From Streptomyces noursei (GTDB taxonomy: Bacteria; Actinomycetota; Actinomycetes; Streptomycetales; Streptomycetaceae), in contig NZ_CP070326.1 in assembly GCF_016917755.1 (NCBI RefSeq), positions 2,480,001-2,544,000 of the forward strand: DNA of 64,000 nucleotides, written 5' to 3'. Below, piece by piece: positions 55,148 through 64,000 of the stretch. Below the pieces are notes generated by a model. It did no database searches, was not told the origin of the DNA, and saw nothing but the letters and a program-made list of their open reading frames with translations. The position numbers and the translations under genes were made by a program. Position 1 is the stretch's first letter. Every line of letters starts with the position of its first letter.

Positions 55148-56248
55148 ATGGCGGTGTCCGCCCCGGCCGCACCGGGCGCCGTCGGCGGCGGGACCACCCG
55201 GCAGGAACGGGTGAGCGCGTTCCTGGAACGGGTGATCACCGACGGCGGGGCCGCGGTCGCGGGCCTGTGCACCTCTCTCGGCGACCGGCTCGGGCTGTAC
55301 CGGGCGATGGCCGGCGTCGGCCCGCTGACCTCCGCCCAGCTCGCCGCCCGCACCGGGCTGGTCGAGCGGTACGTCCGGGAGTGGCTGGCGGCCCAGGTGG
55401 CCGGCGGGTACGTGACGTACGCGCCGGACCGCGACACCTACCTGCTCCCGGACGAGCACGCCGCGGTCCTCGCCGAGCCCGGGCTGCCCAGCTACGCGGC
55501 CGGCTTCTTCACCATGCTGCAGGCGCTGTACGCCACCGAGGACAGCCTGATGGACGCGTTCCGCACCGGCGAGGGCATCGGCTGGGAGGAACACGGAGCG
55601 GCGCTGTTCGAGGGCACCGCGAAGTTCTTCCGCCCCGGTTACGCGGCGTCGCTGGTGCCCGAGTGGCTGGCCTCGCTGGACGGTGTGGTGGAGAAGCTGG
55701 AGCGCGGGGCCGCGGTGGCGGACGTCGGATGCGGTTACGGCTACTCGACGGCGCTGATGGCGCGGGCGTTCCCCAACTCCCGCTTCACCGGCTACGACTT
55801 CCACCGCCCGTCCGTGGAGGCGGCCCGCGGGATCGCCGCCGAGCAGGGCGTGGCCGACCGGGTGACCTTCGAGGTGGCGGGCGCCGACGACTTCCCCGGC
55901 GAGGACTTCGACCTGATCACCTACTTCGACTGCCTGCACGACATCGGCGACCCGGGCGCCGCGCTCCGGCACGCCGAGCACGCCCTCGCCGAGGGCGGCA
56001 CCTGCATGATCGTGGAACCGAACGCCTCCCCGCACGCCGAGGAGAACGCCAACCCGGTCGGCCGGGTGCTGACCGCCGCCTCGGTGGCCGTCTGCCTGCC
56101 GTCCGCGCTGGCCCAGCACGGCCCGCAGGCGCTGGGGAACCACGCGGGCGAGCGGGCGCTGCGGGAACTCGCCGACGCGGCCGGGCTGCACCACTGGCGG
56201 CTGGCGGCCCAGAGCCCGGTCAACCGCGTCTATGCCGTCGGGCGCTGA
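55148..56248 (+). CDS. SAM-dependent methyltransferase with N-terminal winged helix
   Basis: A 366-residue class I methyltransferase. An N-terminal winged-helix dimerisation domain (GPLTSAQLAARTGLVERYVREWLAAQVAG) is followed by the Rossmann core: motif I VADVGCGYGYSTALMARAF, acidic residue in TGYDFHRPS, DLITYFDCLHDIGDPGAALRHA and motif VEPNASPHAEENANP. This arrangement occurs in actinobacterial O- or C-methyltransferases, including secondary-metabolite enzymes. The ATG at 55148 follows GAGGAGGTGACGG; an earlier ATG at 55088 is the alternative. A hairpin follows the gene. Confidence 0.9.
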   Translation: MAVSAPAAPGAVGGGTTRQERVSAFLERVITDGGAAVAGLCTSLGDRLGLYRAMAGVGPLTSAQLAARTGLVERYVREWLAAQVAGGYVTYAPDRDTYLLPDEHAAVLAEPGLPSYAAGFFTMLQALYATEDSLMDAFRTGEGIGWEEHGAALFEGTAKFFRPGYAASLVPEWLASLDGVVEKLERGAAVADVGCGYGYSTALMARAFPNSRFTGYDFHRPSVEAARGIAAEQGVADRVTFEVAGADDFPGEDFDLITYFDCLHDIGDPGAALRHAEHALAEGGTCMIVEPNASPHAEENANPVGRVLTAASVAVCLPSALAQHGPQALGNHAGERALRELADAAGLHHWRLAAQSPVNRVYAVGR

Positions 56249-56304
56249 CCCGCCCGACGCCCCCGGCCGGTCTTCCCCCGGCCGGCCGGGCGGCCCCGCT
56301 CCGG

Positions 56305-56333
56305 GCGGCTCCCGGCAACGCCCCGGGAGCCGC
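56305..56333 (+). terminator. Terminator hairpin after the methyltransferase
   Basis: Eleven-base arms (gcggctcccgg at 56305-56315 and complement at 56323-56333) have a seven-base loop, before the LuxR gene. Confidence 0.6.
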
Positions 56334-56379
56334 TCCGAGCGGCCTTGACCCGGGCTGAAGGGCTCGGCAGGCTGGATGT

Positions 56380-57153
56380 ATGAGCGCGGCCGCGGAGGCC
56401 GGCCTGCGGCGCATCCTCTCCGTCGTCGACCTCCTGATCGACGCCGTGGACGAGGACACCCTGGTTCCGGCGCTGCTGCCGCTGCTGCTCGGCGCGCTGC
56501 CCGGCGACAGCATCATCTGGTCGCCCCGACCCGACCCCGCCCATCCGCTGCGCACCCTCCCGGACGACCTGCTGAGCCAGGACGTGCTGGACGCGTTCGA
56601 CCGCGGGTGGTGGTGCGACTCCTTCGTCCGGCACACCCGGATCGGCAGCGGCGTCCCGCTGCGCCGCTCGACGCTGCAGACCCCCGGCGAGTTCCACGCG
56701 CTCCCGGTCTACTCCGATGTCTACCGGCCGTTCGGGGCCGAGCGGCAGCTGGCGATGTCCTTCCCCGCGGGCTATGCCGCGGGCGTTCCGCGGCGGGTCT
56801 CGGTGGTGGTCAGCCGCGACCGCCACGGCAGCGACTTCAGCGACGCGGACGTGGCCGCAGCGGTGCTGCTGCGCACCCGCCTCAGCCGGGTCATGGGCCG
56901 CCTCGCCCCGCCGGCCCCGGCCCCGGCCCGGGACCTGGTCACCCGCCGCGAATCGGCCGTGCTGCGCCTGCTCGCCGACGGTCTGACCAACCAGCAGATC
57001 GCGCACCGGCTGGCGATCAGCCCCCGCACGGTGGACAAGCACCTGGAGCACGCCTACGCCAAGCTGCAGGTGGGCGGCCGGGTCGCGGCGGCCAACGCCT
57101 GGCTGATGCGGGAGGCCGGGCGGCCGGGCCGGGGGCCGGACGCCGGGGCGTGA
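56380..57153 (+). CDS. LuxR-family transcriptional regulator
   Basis: A 257-residue regulator. The C-terminal HTH is complete: LVTRRESAVLRLLADGLTNQ then QIAHRLAISPRTVDKHLEHAY (residues about 190-240), the classic LuxR/FixJ type. The N-terminal 180 residues (LLLGALPGDSIIWSPR and AMSFPAGYAAGVPRRVSVVVSRDR) look like a degenerate sensory or GAF-like domain without receiver residues. It starts at the ATG at 56380. The gene follows a methyltransferase and precedes a convergent enzyme gene. Target and signal unknown. Confidence 0.88.
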   Translation: MSAAAEAGLRRILSVVDLLIDAVDEDTLVPALLPLLLGALPGDSIIWSPRPDPAHPLRTLPDDLLSQDVLDAFDRGWWCDSFVRHTRIGSGVPLRRSTLQTPGEFHALPVYSDVYRPFGAERQLAMSFPAGYAAGVPRRVSVVVSRDRHGSDFSDADVAAAVLLRTRLSRVMGRLAPPAPAPARDLVTRRESAVLRLLADGLTNQQIAHRLAISPRTVDKHLEHAYAKLQVGGRVAAANAWLMREAGRPGRGPDAGA

Positions 57154-57177
57154 GGCGCCGGGCGGGCCGCCGCCGGC

Positions 57178-58275
57178 TCAGCGGGACGCGGGCGGCCAGG
57201 TCCACCGGCCGCTCTGCGCGAAGCGCGCCAACCCGGCCTCGTACGGGGCCGGTTCGAGCCCCTTTGCGGCCAGCCAGCCGGCGTCGAGATGGGTGGTGCG
57301 GTACGGCTCCGCGCCGTCCCCGGCGAGGAGGACCAGGCCGCCCCCGGTGCCCTCGGCCCGCAGGCGCGCGGCGAGGTGGCAGGCCGCCCACAGCGCGGTG
57401 CCGGTCGCCGGGCCGCAGGCCAGGCCGGCGGCCCGGTGCAGCCAGCGCATCGCGGCGACGGAGGCGGCGTCCGGGACCGGGACGACCAGGTCGATCAGCT
57501 CCGGCCGGAAGCCGGGTTCGGTGCGCGGGCGGCCGATGCCCGGGATCCGGGACGGCATCCCGGTCGCGTAGTCGCCGCAGCCGCTCGCCCAGGCCGGGAA
57601 GTAGGCGGAGTGCTCCGGGTCGGCGACGGCCAGCCGGGTCGGCAGGCCGTGGCGGCGCAGATGGCGGCCCAGGGAGGCGGAGGTGGCGCCGGTGCCGGCG
57701 CCGGTCACCAGCCACCGCGGGACGGGATGGCGGGCGCCCCGCAGCCCGTCGAGGATCTCGGTGCCGAGGTCCGGCATCGGGGCCGGACCGTCCGGCGACC
57801 GCCCGGCCGCGGCGAAGTGGTCGAGGAAACGGCCCCCGGTGCGCCCGGCCAGCGTCCGGGCCTCCTCCAGCACGGCGGCGGGCGGCAGTTCGCCGGTCCG
57901 GCACCGGCCGCCGTGTGCCGCGATCCGGTCGTGGGCGGCGGCCGGCGCGGTCCGCGGCAGGACGGCGGTGAACGGCAGGCCCAGCAGCCGGGCGAAGTAC
58001 GCCCCGGCCACCGCCGCCGCGCCGCCGCTGCCCATCACCACCGGCGTCCCCTCGGTGAGGGTCCCGTCCTGGACGGCGGCGCGGAACAGCTCGCGCAGCA
58101 GCCGGTGCTTGACGCTGCCGGTGGGGTGCGCCGACTCGTCCTTGACGTACAGGTCGATCTCCGGGAGGGCGGGCAGGCGCACCGGCCGCAGCGGGGTCGG
58201 CGCGGCGTCGGCGGCCAGGTCGCGCAGCGCCCGGACCGCCCAGTCGTCGGGCGGCGGGACGGCACGCTCGGTCAT
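57178..58275 (-). CDS. Cysteine-synthase-like PLP enzyme
   Basis: A 365-residue fold-type II PLP protein. The PLP lysine is in SAHPTGSVKHRLLRELF (residues about 45-61), the phosphate loop in VTGAGTGATSASLGRHLR, and MGSGGAAAVAGAYFARLLG is the Asn-loop region, where the usual SSGN is changed to GSGGAA. The shift of that asparagine is unusual for cysteine synthase and suggests another amino-acid substrate, such as a lyase or diaminopropionate-type enzyme. It follows a GNAT gene by 20 bases in the same direction, so the two probably act together. Start: ATG at 58275. Confidence 0.85.
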   Translation of the reverse strand: MTERAVPPPDDWAVRALRDLAADAAPTPLRPVRLPALPEIDLYVKDESAHPTGSVKHRLLRELFRAAVQDGTLTEGTPVVMGSGGAAAVAGAYFARLLGLPFTAVLPRTAPAAAHDRIAAHGGRCRTGELPPAAVLEEARTLAGRTGGRFLDHFAAAGRSPDGPAPMPDLGTEILDGLRGARHPVPRWLVTGAGTGATSASLGRHLRRHGLPTRLAVADPEHSAYFPAWASGCGDYATGMPSRIPGIGRPRTEPGFRPELIDLVVPVPDAASVAAMRWLHRAAGLACGPATGTALWAACHLAARLRAEGTGGGLVLLAGDGAEPYRTTHLDAGWLAAKGLEPAPYEAGLARFAQSGRWTWPPASR

Positions 58276-58295
58276 CGGCGGGCTCCCGGCGCGGG

Positions 58296-58748
58296 TCAGG
58301 GGCCGACCGGGCCCGGGTCGAGCAGCCCCAGCGTCATCCACTGCTCGGGGGCGGCCAGCGGCCGGAAGCCGACCTTCTCGTAGACGCCGTGCGCGTCCTT
58401 GGTGGCGAGGGTGAGCCGGGCCAGTCCCTGCGACGCCAGGTGCTCGGCGACCTCCTCCACCAGGGCGGTGCCCAGGCCCTTGCCGCGGTCGTCGGGGGAG
58501 ACGTAGACGTCGCAGAGCCAGGCGAAGGTGGCGTGGTCCGTGACGACCCGGGCGTAGGCGACCTGACGGCCCGAAGCCGCCTCGTACAGGCCGAAGTTGA
58601 GCGAGCCGGCGACGGCGCGGTCGTGGTGCGCGCGGGTACGGCCCAGGGCCCAGTAGGAGTCGTTGGCGAGCCAGTCGTGGACCAGGCCGGAGTCGAGGCG
58701 GTCCGGGTCGGTGGAGATCTCGTAGCCGTCGAGGGCGCGGGCAGTCAT
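58296..58748 (-). CDS. GNAT N-acetyltransferase
   Basis: A 150-residue GNAT protein. VYVSPDDRGKGLGTALVEEV is the acetyl-CoA loop (D-R-G-K-G-L-G) and LATKDAHGVYEKVGFRPL motif B. The start is the ATG at 58748. It is the first gene of a two-gene unit with the cysteine-synthase-like enzyme, so a role in amino-acid modification is plausible. Substrate unknown. Confidence 0.9.
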   Translation of the reverse strand: MTARALDGYEISTDPDRLDSGLVHDWLANDSYWALGRTRAHHDRAVAGSLNFGLYEAASGRQVAYARVVTDHATFAWLCDVYVSPDDRGKGLGTALVEEVAEHLASQGLARLTLATKDAHGVYEKVGFRPLAAPEQWMTLGLLDPGPVGP

Positions 58749-58816
58749 GCCCGGAGCCTGGCAGAAGGGTCGGGCCCGCGTCGAACGGGTTGCCGGGCCC
58801 GGCCCCGCCGTCCCGT

Positions 58817-60281
58817 TCAGGCCACCGGTACGCCCAGTTCGTCGCAGGCGGTGCGGAGCCGGCGGACCCCCTCGGTCAGTTCGGCGGCGCCGGCCGCCGA
58901 GGCGTAACTCAGCCGGAGGTGGGCGGCCGGCGGCTCGGCGGCGAAGTAGGGGCGGCCGGCCGCGACCGCGACGCCCGCGTGCAGTGCGGCACCGGTCAGC
59001 GCCGCCTCGTCGGTGCCGTCCGGCAGCCGCAGCCACAGGTGGTAGCCGCCGAGCGCGGTGCGCTGCCCGGCGCCCGCCACGGCCAGCGCCGGCAGTTCGC
59101 GCTGCAGGGCGGCCCGGACGGTCTGCCGACGGGAGGTCAACTCCCCCGCGATCAGACGGAGGTGACGCGGCCAGGCGGGCGAGCCGACGAGTTCCAGTGC
59201 GGCCTCCTGGAGCGGGCCGGGCACGAAGAAGCTGTCGACGACCTGGATGGCGCGCAGCCGGTCGAACACCGGGCCGCGGGCCGCCAGGGCGCCCACCCGC
59301 AGGCTCGGCGAGGTCGCCTTGGTCAGCGAGCGGACGTGCACCACGGTGCCGTCCGGGTCGTCGGCGAGCAGGGTCGGTGGCAGCGGGGGCGCGTCGGCGT
59401 GCCCCAGCAGCCGGGCGAAGTCGTCCTCGACGACGAAGGCGCCGGCCGCCCGGGCCACCCGCAGCACCTCCCGGCGGCGCTCGGCGGCCAGCACCGCGCC
59501 GGACGGGTTCTGGAACAGCGGCTGGCAGACGAACAGCCGGGCGCCGCTGACCCGGAAGGCGTCGGCGAGCAGATCGGTGCGGACGCCGTCGGCGTCCATC
59601 GGGACCGGCACCGGGCGCAGCCCGGAGGCCCGGGCGACGGCGAGCATGCCGGGGTAGGTCGGCGACTCGACGAGGACCGGGGCGCCGGGCGCGGCGAGGG
59701 CGCGCAGCGCGGCGGTCAGGGCGCTCTGGCCGCCGGCGGTGATCAGCACGTCGTTGGCGGAGAGCGGGCCGCCGGGGCCGCCGATCTCCCGGGCGAACCA
59801 GGCCCGCAGCTCCGGCACCCCGTCGACCGCCGGGCGGCTCCAGGCGCCGGGCCGCCGGCCGGCCCGCGCCAGCGCGGCGGCCAGGGCGCGTTCGGGCTGG
59901 AGGGCGGGCGGCAGATAGCCGCCGTTGAGCTCGATGACGCCGGGCCCGGGGGCGGAGAGCGTGGCCAGGACCCCGGAGGCGTCGACGCTGCGCGGCACCT
60001 GGTCGCCGGCCGGTTCGGCGCTCAGCGCGATCTCCTGCCAGGAGGTGTCGACCGGGGGCGGGGTCGCGCGGCGCGGCTCGGCGCGGAAGGCCCCGGCACC
60101 GGGGCGGGTGACGACCAGCCCCTCGGCGGCCAGTTCGGCGAGCGCCCGGGAGACCGTCACCGGGCTGACCCGGTGGCGCTCGACCAGGGCGCGACTCGAC
60201 GGCAGCTTCTCACCGGGAGAGTAGCGCTTTAGCTCCTCTCGCAGGATCGCGGCCAGCTCAGCACCACTGCTACGCTCATGC

Positions 60282-60283
<2 letters not shown>
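58817..60283 (-). CDS. MocR/PdxR-type GntR regulator with aminotransferase-like domain
   Basis: A 488-residue MocR-family regulator. An N-terminal GntR winged helix (PGEKLPSSRALVERHRVSPV then SRALAELAAEGLVV) is joined by a linker to a fold-type I aminotransferase-like domain (ITAGGQSALTAALRALAAPG, ESPTYPGMLAV, CQPLFQNPSGAVL and SLTKATSPSLRVGALAA, which holds the PLP lysine). MocR proteins usually sense PLP or amino-acid-related compounds and control a divergent gene. The start at the ATG at 60283 overlaps the divergent EamA start by two bases. Confidence 0.92.
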
Positions 60284-61247
<964 letters not shown>

Positions 61248-61452
61248 CGGACCCGGGCGGCGGGGCCGCGGGCCGGGGCGCGGGCCCGCTTCACCGGGTG
61301 CGCCCCGGGCGTGCGGACATAAACTGGCGGCGACGGCAGTCGTGCCGTCCGGGCCGTTCCCGGGCCCGCAATCCGTTTGGCCGTTCCACCGCCCGGCCGT
61401 CGTGCGCGTCGGCCGCCCCGGTCGGCGGCCACCCGAGGCGGGAGGAGCCCAG

Positions 61453-61662
61453 ATGCACGCGAGCAAGGGCGACCGGCTGCTGGTGCACGGCAGAACCGTC
61501 GGTCATGGCGACCACATGGTCGAGATCGTGGAAGTGCTGGGGACCAACGGCGAACCGCCCTACCGCATCCGCGCCGAGGACGGCCACGAAACGATCATGT
61601 GGCCCGGCCCGGACTGCGTCGTCCAGCACCCCAAGTCGACCGAACCCCACACCATCCACTGA
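61453..61662 (+). CDS. DUF1918 domain protein
   Basis: A 69-residue protein that is wholly a DUF1918 domain: MHASKGDRLLVHGRTVGHGD, then MVEIVEVLGTNGEPPYRIR and WPGPDCVVQH. These small beta-barrel proteins are widespread in actinobacteria and bind an unknown partner. The start is the ATG at 61453, after GGAGGAG, a strong ribosome binding site; the longer frame upstream has no coding character. It stands alone and is followed by a bidirectional hairpin. Confidence 0.9.
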   Translation: MHASKGDRLLVHGRTVGHGDHMVEIVEVLGTNGEPPYRIRAEDGHETIMWPGPDCVVQHPKSTEPHTIH

Positions 61663-61669
61663 CGGACCT

Positions 61670-61702
61670 CGCGGCGGTGGCGGGCGGCCCGCCACCGCCG
61701 CG
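61670..61702. terminator. Bidirectional terminator hairpin
   Basis: Fifteen-base arms (cgcggcggtggcggg at 61670-61684 and complement at 61688-61702) have a CGG loop and lie between convergent genes. Confidence 0.75.
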
Positions 61703-61731
61703 TCCGTGCGACCGCCCGGCGGCAGCCGCGA

Positions 61732-62961
61732 TCACCGCCGTGCCGGGCCCCCGTAGTGGTCCTCGACGACCCGGGCCAGCGCGCCCAGCGGGTCCCGCAC
61801 CACGTCCTTGGCCGAGAAGTAGACGTGCCCGCGGACCTGCGGGTAGCGGCGGGCGAAGGAGACATGGCGGGAGAGCTCGGCCGGGTTCCGCCAGGCTTCC
61901 GACTGCGCGTTCCGGTCCGCCTTGTAGAGGGCCTCGCCGATGTAGAGCTCCACCTGGGTGCCCGCCACGGTCCGGGCCCACCACGGCACCAGCTCCGCGT
62001 AGTCGGCCGCGGCGAAGCCCAGCGGCCAGTACACCTGCGGCACGATGTAGTCGATCCAGCCCTCCCGCACCCAGCGCCGGGTGTCGGCGTAGAGGTCGTC
62101 GTAGGTCTGCACCCCGGCCTCGGTCCGGGAGCCGCGCGGGTCGGTCGCGGCGTTGCGCCAGACTGCGAACGGGCTGACGCCGAGGCGCACCTGCCGGTCA
62201 ATCGCCACCATCCGCTGCCCCATCTCCCGGATCAGCCGGTCGATGTTGTCCCGCCGCCAGTCGGCGCGGGAGGCGAAGTCCGCGCCGTACGCCTCGTAGG
62301 CCGCGTCGTCGCGGAACGCCTGGCCGGCGACCGGGTACGGGTAGAAGTAGTCGTCGAAGTGCACCCCGTCGACGGGATAGCGGCGCACCGCGTCCAGCAT
62401 CGCGTCCTGGACGAAGCGGCGGACCTCGGGCAGCCCGGGGTTGTAGTAGAGCTTGCCGCCGTAGGGGACGATCCAGCCCGGGTGCCGGCGGGCGGGGTGG
62501 TCGGGGCTCAGCCGGCCGAGGTCGGTGTGGTTGGCCACCCGGTACGGGTTGAACCAGGCGTGCAGCTCCAGGTTGCGCCGGTGGGCCTCGCGGACCGCGA
62601 ACCCCAGCGGGTCCCAGCCCGGGTCGCGGCCCTGGACCCCGGTCAGGTACTGCGCCCAGGGCTCGTACCGCGACGGCCACAGCGCGTCCGCCGTCGGCCG
62701 TACCTGGAAGAACACCGCGTTCAGCCGCCGCTCGACCGCCGTGTCCAGCAGCATGGTCAGCTGCCGCTGCTGGGTGGTGCGGTCCAGGCCGGGGCGGGTC
62801 GGCCAGTCCAGGTTGGCGACCGTCGCCAGCCACATCCCGCGCAGTTCCCGCGCGACCGGGGCGCCCTCGGCGGCCCGGGCGGCCTCGGCGCCCGGGCCCA
62901 GCAGCCAGGAGGCCGCGCCCAGTGTCGCGGCGCCGAACCCGCGGCGTGTGATCCCTCGCAT
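61732..62961 (-). CDS. Tat-exported GHL10 (DUF187) glycosidase-like protein
   Basis: A 409-residue secreted protein. The twin-arginine signal is TRRGFGAATLGAASWLLGPG. The mature part begins ELRGMWLATVANLDWPTRPG, the hallmark of the glycosyl hydrolase-like 10 family, and continues FFQVRPTADALWPSRYEPWA, HAWFNPYRVANHT, VDGVHFDDYFYPYPVAG and IDYIVPQVYWPLGF, a TIM barrel with acidic residues in place. Such proteins act on cell-wall or surface polysaccharides. The ATG at 62961 gives a normal signal peptide. The gene is divergent to the dehydrogenase gene. Confidence 0.92.
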   Translation of the reverse strand: MRGITRRGFGAATLGAASWLLGPGAEAARAAEGAPVARELRGMWLATVANLDWPTRPGLDRTTQQRQLTMLLDTAVERRLNAVFFQVRPTADALWPSRYEPWAQYLTGVQGRDPGWDPLGFAVREAHRRNLELHAWFNPYRVANHTDLGRLSPDHPARRHPGWIVPYGGKLYYNPGLPEVRRFVQDAMLDAVRRYPVDGVHFDDYFYPYPVAGQAFRDDAAYEAYGADFASRADWRRDNIDRLIREMGQRMVAIDRQVRLGVSPFAVWRNAATDPRGSRTEAGVQTYDDLYADTRRWVREGWIDYIVPQVYWPLGFAAADYAELVPWWARTVAGTQVELYIGEALYKADRNAQSEAWRNPAELSRHVSFARRYPQVRGHVYFSAKDVVRDPLGALARVVEDHYGGPARR

Positions 62962-63120
62962 GAAAAGCCCCCATCTTGTCCGTTTCGTCCGATGTGGCAG
63001 GCTCAGAATGCCCGCCCCGGCGCCGTCCTCCCAGCACCTCGCGGAGTAACGTCGGGGGCGAGGCGGGCGCCGGACCCTTACGGCGTACCGCCGGTCCTGA
63101 AGATCAGCGAAAGGCACGAG

Positions 63121-63990
63121 GTGACGGACTCATTCGCCGACATTGCACGCGTCGGAGTGGTCGGCTGCGGCCAGATGGGCGCTGGCATCGCCGAGGTGTG
63201 CGCCCGCGCCGGGCTGGACGTCAAGGTCGCGGAGACCACCGGCGAGGCATTGGAGCTGGGGCGTACCCGCCTGACCAACTCCCTCGGCAAAGCCGCCGAA
63301 CGCGGCAAGATCACCGTGGCCGAGCGCGATGCGACGCTCGGCCGACTCAGCTTCACCACCGACCTCGGTGAGTTCGCCGACCGCGACCTCGTCATCGAGG
63401 CCGTGGTGGAGAACGAGCAGGTCAAGACGGAGATCTTCCAGGTGCTCGACCAGGTGGTGGTCCGCTCGGACGCGATCCTGGCCTCCAACACCTCGTCCAT
63501 CCCGCTGGTGAAGCTGGCGGTGGCGACCTCGCGGCCCGACCAGGTCATCGGCATCCACTTCTTCAACCCTGCACCGGTCCAGAAGCTCGTCGAACTGATC
63601 CCCGCCCTGACCACCGGCGAGGAGACCCTCAAGCGCGCCGAGTCGCTCGTCCAGGACGTGCTCGGCAAGCACGCCATCCGCGCCCAGGACCGCTCCGGCT
63701 TCGTGGTGAACGCCCTGCTCATCCCGTACCTGCTCTCCGCGATCCGGATGTTCGAGTCCGGCATGGCCAGCCGCGAGGACATCGACCACGGCATGGAGAT
63801 GGGCTGCGCCCACCCGATGGGCCCGCTCAGGCTCTCCGACCTGATCGGCCTGGACACCGTGGCCTCGGTCGCCGCCTCCATGTACGAGGAGTACAAGGAG
63901 CCGCTGTACGCCGCTCCCCCGCTGTTGCAGAGGATGGTGGACGCGGGACGGCTCGGGCGCAAGAGCGGGTCGGGGTTCTACTCGTACTAG
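63121..63990 (+). CDS. 3-hydroxybutyryl-CoA dehydrogenase
   Basis: A 289-residue NAD(P)-dependent dehydrogenase that converts 3-hydroxyacyl-CoA to 3-oxoacyl-CoA or the reverse. The Rossmann loop is GVVGCGQMGAGIAEVCARAG; further blocks are IEAVVENEQVKTEIF, ILASNTSSIPLVKLA, IGIHFFNPAPVQKLVELI (with the catalytic His) and MGCAHPMGPLRLSDLIGLDT. The end GRKSGSGFYSY is the family's usual C-terminus. A GTG start at 63121 follows AAAGGCACGAG. In Streptomyces it serves fatty-acid degradation or butyryl-CoA supply for polyketides. The gene is complete. Confidence 0.95.
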   Translation: MTDSFADIARVGVVGCGQMGAGIAEVCARAGLDVKVAETTGEALELGRTRLTNSLGKAAERGKITVAERDATLGRLSFTTDLGEFADRDLVIEAVVENEQVKTEIFQVLDQVVVRSDAILASNTSSIPLVKLAVATSRPDQVIGIHFFNPAPVQKLVELIPALTTGEETLKRAESLVQDVLGKHAIRAQDRSGFVVNALLIPYLLSAIRMFESGMASREDIDHGMEMGCAHPMGPLRLSDLIGLDTVASVAASMYEEYKEPLYAAPPLLQRMVDAGRLGRKSGSGFYSY

Positions 63991-64000
63991 GAGTGCGCCG

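Overview
The window is high-GC actinobacterial DNA and almost certainly comes from the core chromosome of a Streptomyces. The codon bias is extreme, many starts are GTG or TTG, and genes are often coupled by ATGA or TGATG overlaps. It carries the sporulation gene ssgB, a cobalamin gene group, many Tat-type and lipobox signal peptides, and tRNA genes without an encoded CCA end. I see no prophage, insertion sequence with a transposase, CRISPR array or rRNA gene.

Layout. 0-8.3 kb: the end of a membrane protein, an exported deacetylase/beta-propeller pair, a HIT protein, thrS, and a coupled pair of poorly known genes. 8.5-13.3 kb: a DEDDh exonuclease, two identical tRNA-Val(CAC) genes around an SRPBCC protein, ssgB, a CGNR zinc-finger protein, a 51-residue membrane protein and a DsbA-like protein. 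13.3-16.8 kb: a GNAT protein, a folate-type pabB/aminotransferase pair and a five-tRNA cluster (Gly, Cys, three Val-GAC). 17-27.3 kb: a Ser/Thr kinase, a TrmH-family rRNA/tRNA methylase and the cobalamin genes cobA, a very large bluB-cobT fusion and cobL. 27.4-31.4 kb: a GNAT protein and the metNIQ methionine importer, preceded by a 28-codon leader peptide that ends in a Cys/Met-rich run. 31.7-39.9 kb: small membrane proteins, a phosphodiesterase, an acyltransferase, a 5'-nucleotidase and a TetR/MFS efflux pair with a perfect operator. 40-50.3 kb: arginine biosynthesis, with argG and argH together and argC-J-B-D-R as an operon. A DUF488 gene, tRNA-Pro and an orphan PstS-like gene lie between them, and ArgR-type operators are visible. 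50.3-61.3 kb: an accessory-looking stretch of TetR/VC0807-like/flavin monooxygenase genes with a four-site operator array, an exported N,N-dimethylformamidase-like protein, a methyltransferase, a LuxR regulator, a cysteine-synthase-like enzyme with a GNAT partner, and a MocR regulator and EamA exporter whose divergent start codons overlap. 61.4-64 kb: DUF1918, an exported GHL10 glycosidase-like protein and 3-hydroxyacyl-CoA dehydrogenase.

How the genes work together. CobA makes precorrin-2, CobL acts on precorrin-6, and the BluB-CobT fusion makes and activates the lower ligand of B12. The arg genes cover the route from N-acetylglutamate to arginine except argA and argF, with ArgR as regulator. 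MetNIQ imports methionine, probably under translation-sensing control by its leader peptide. The best candidates for undescribed biology are that leader peptide, the roughly 785-residue disordered extension on BluB-CobT, the TetR operator array over a membrane-protein/monooxygenase operon, and the overlapping divergent starts of mocR and eamA. All functional calls come from reading motifs by eye; no database search was run.
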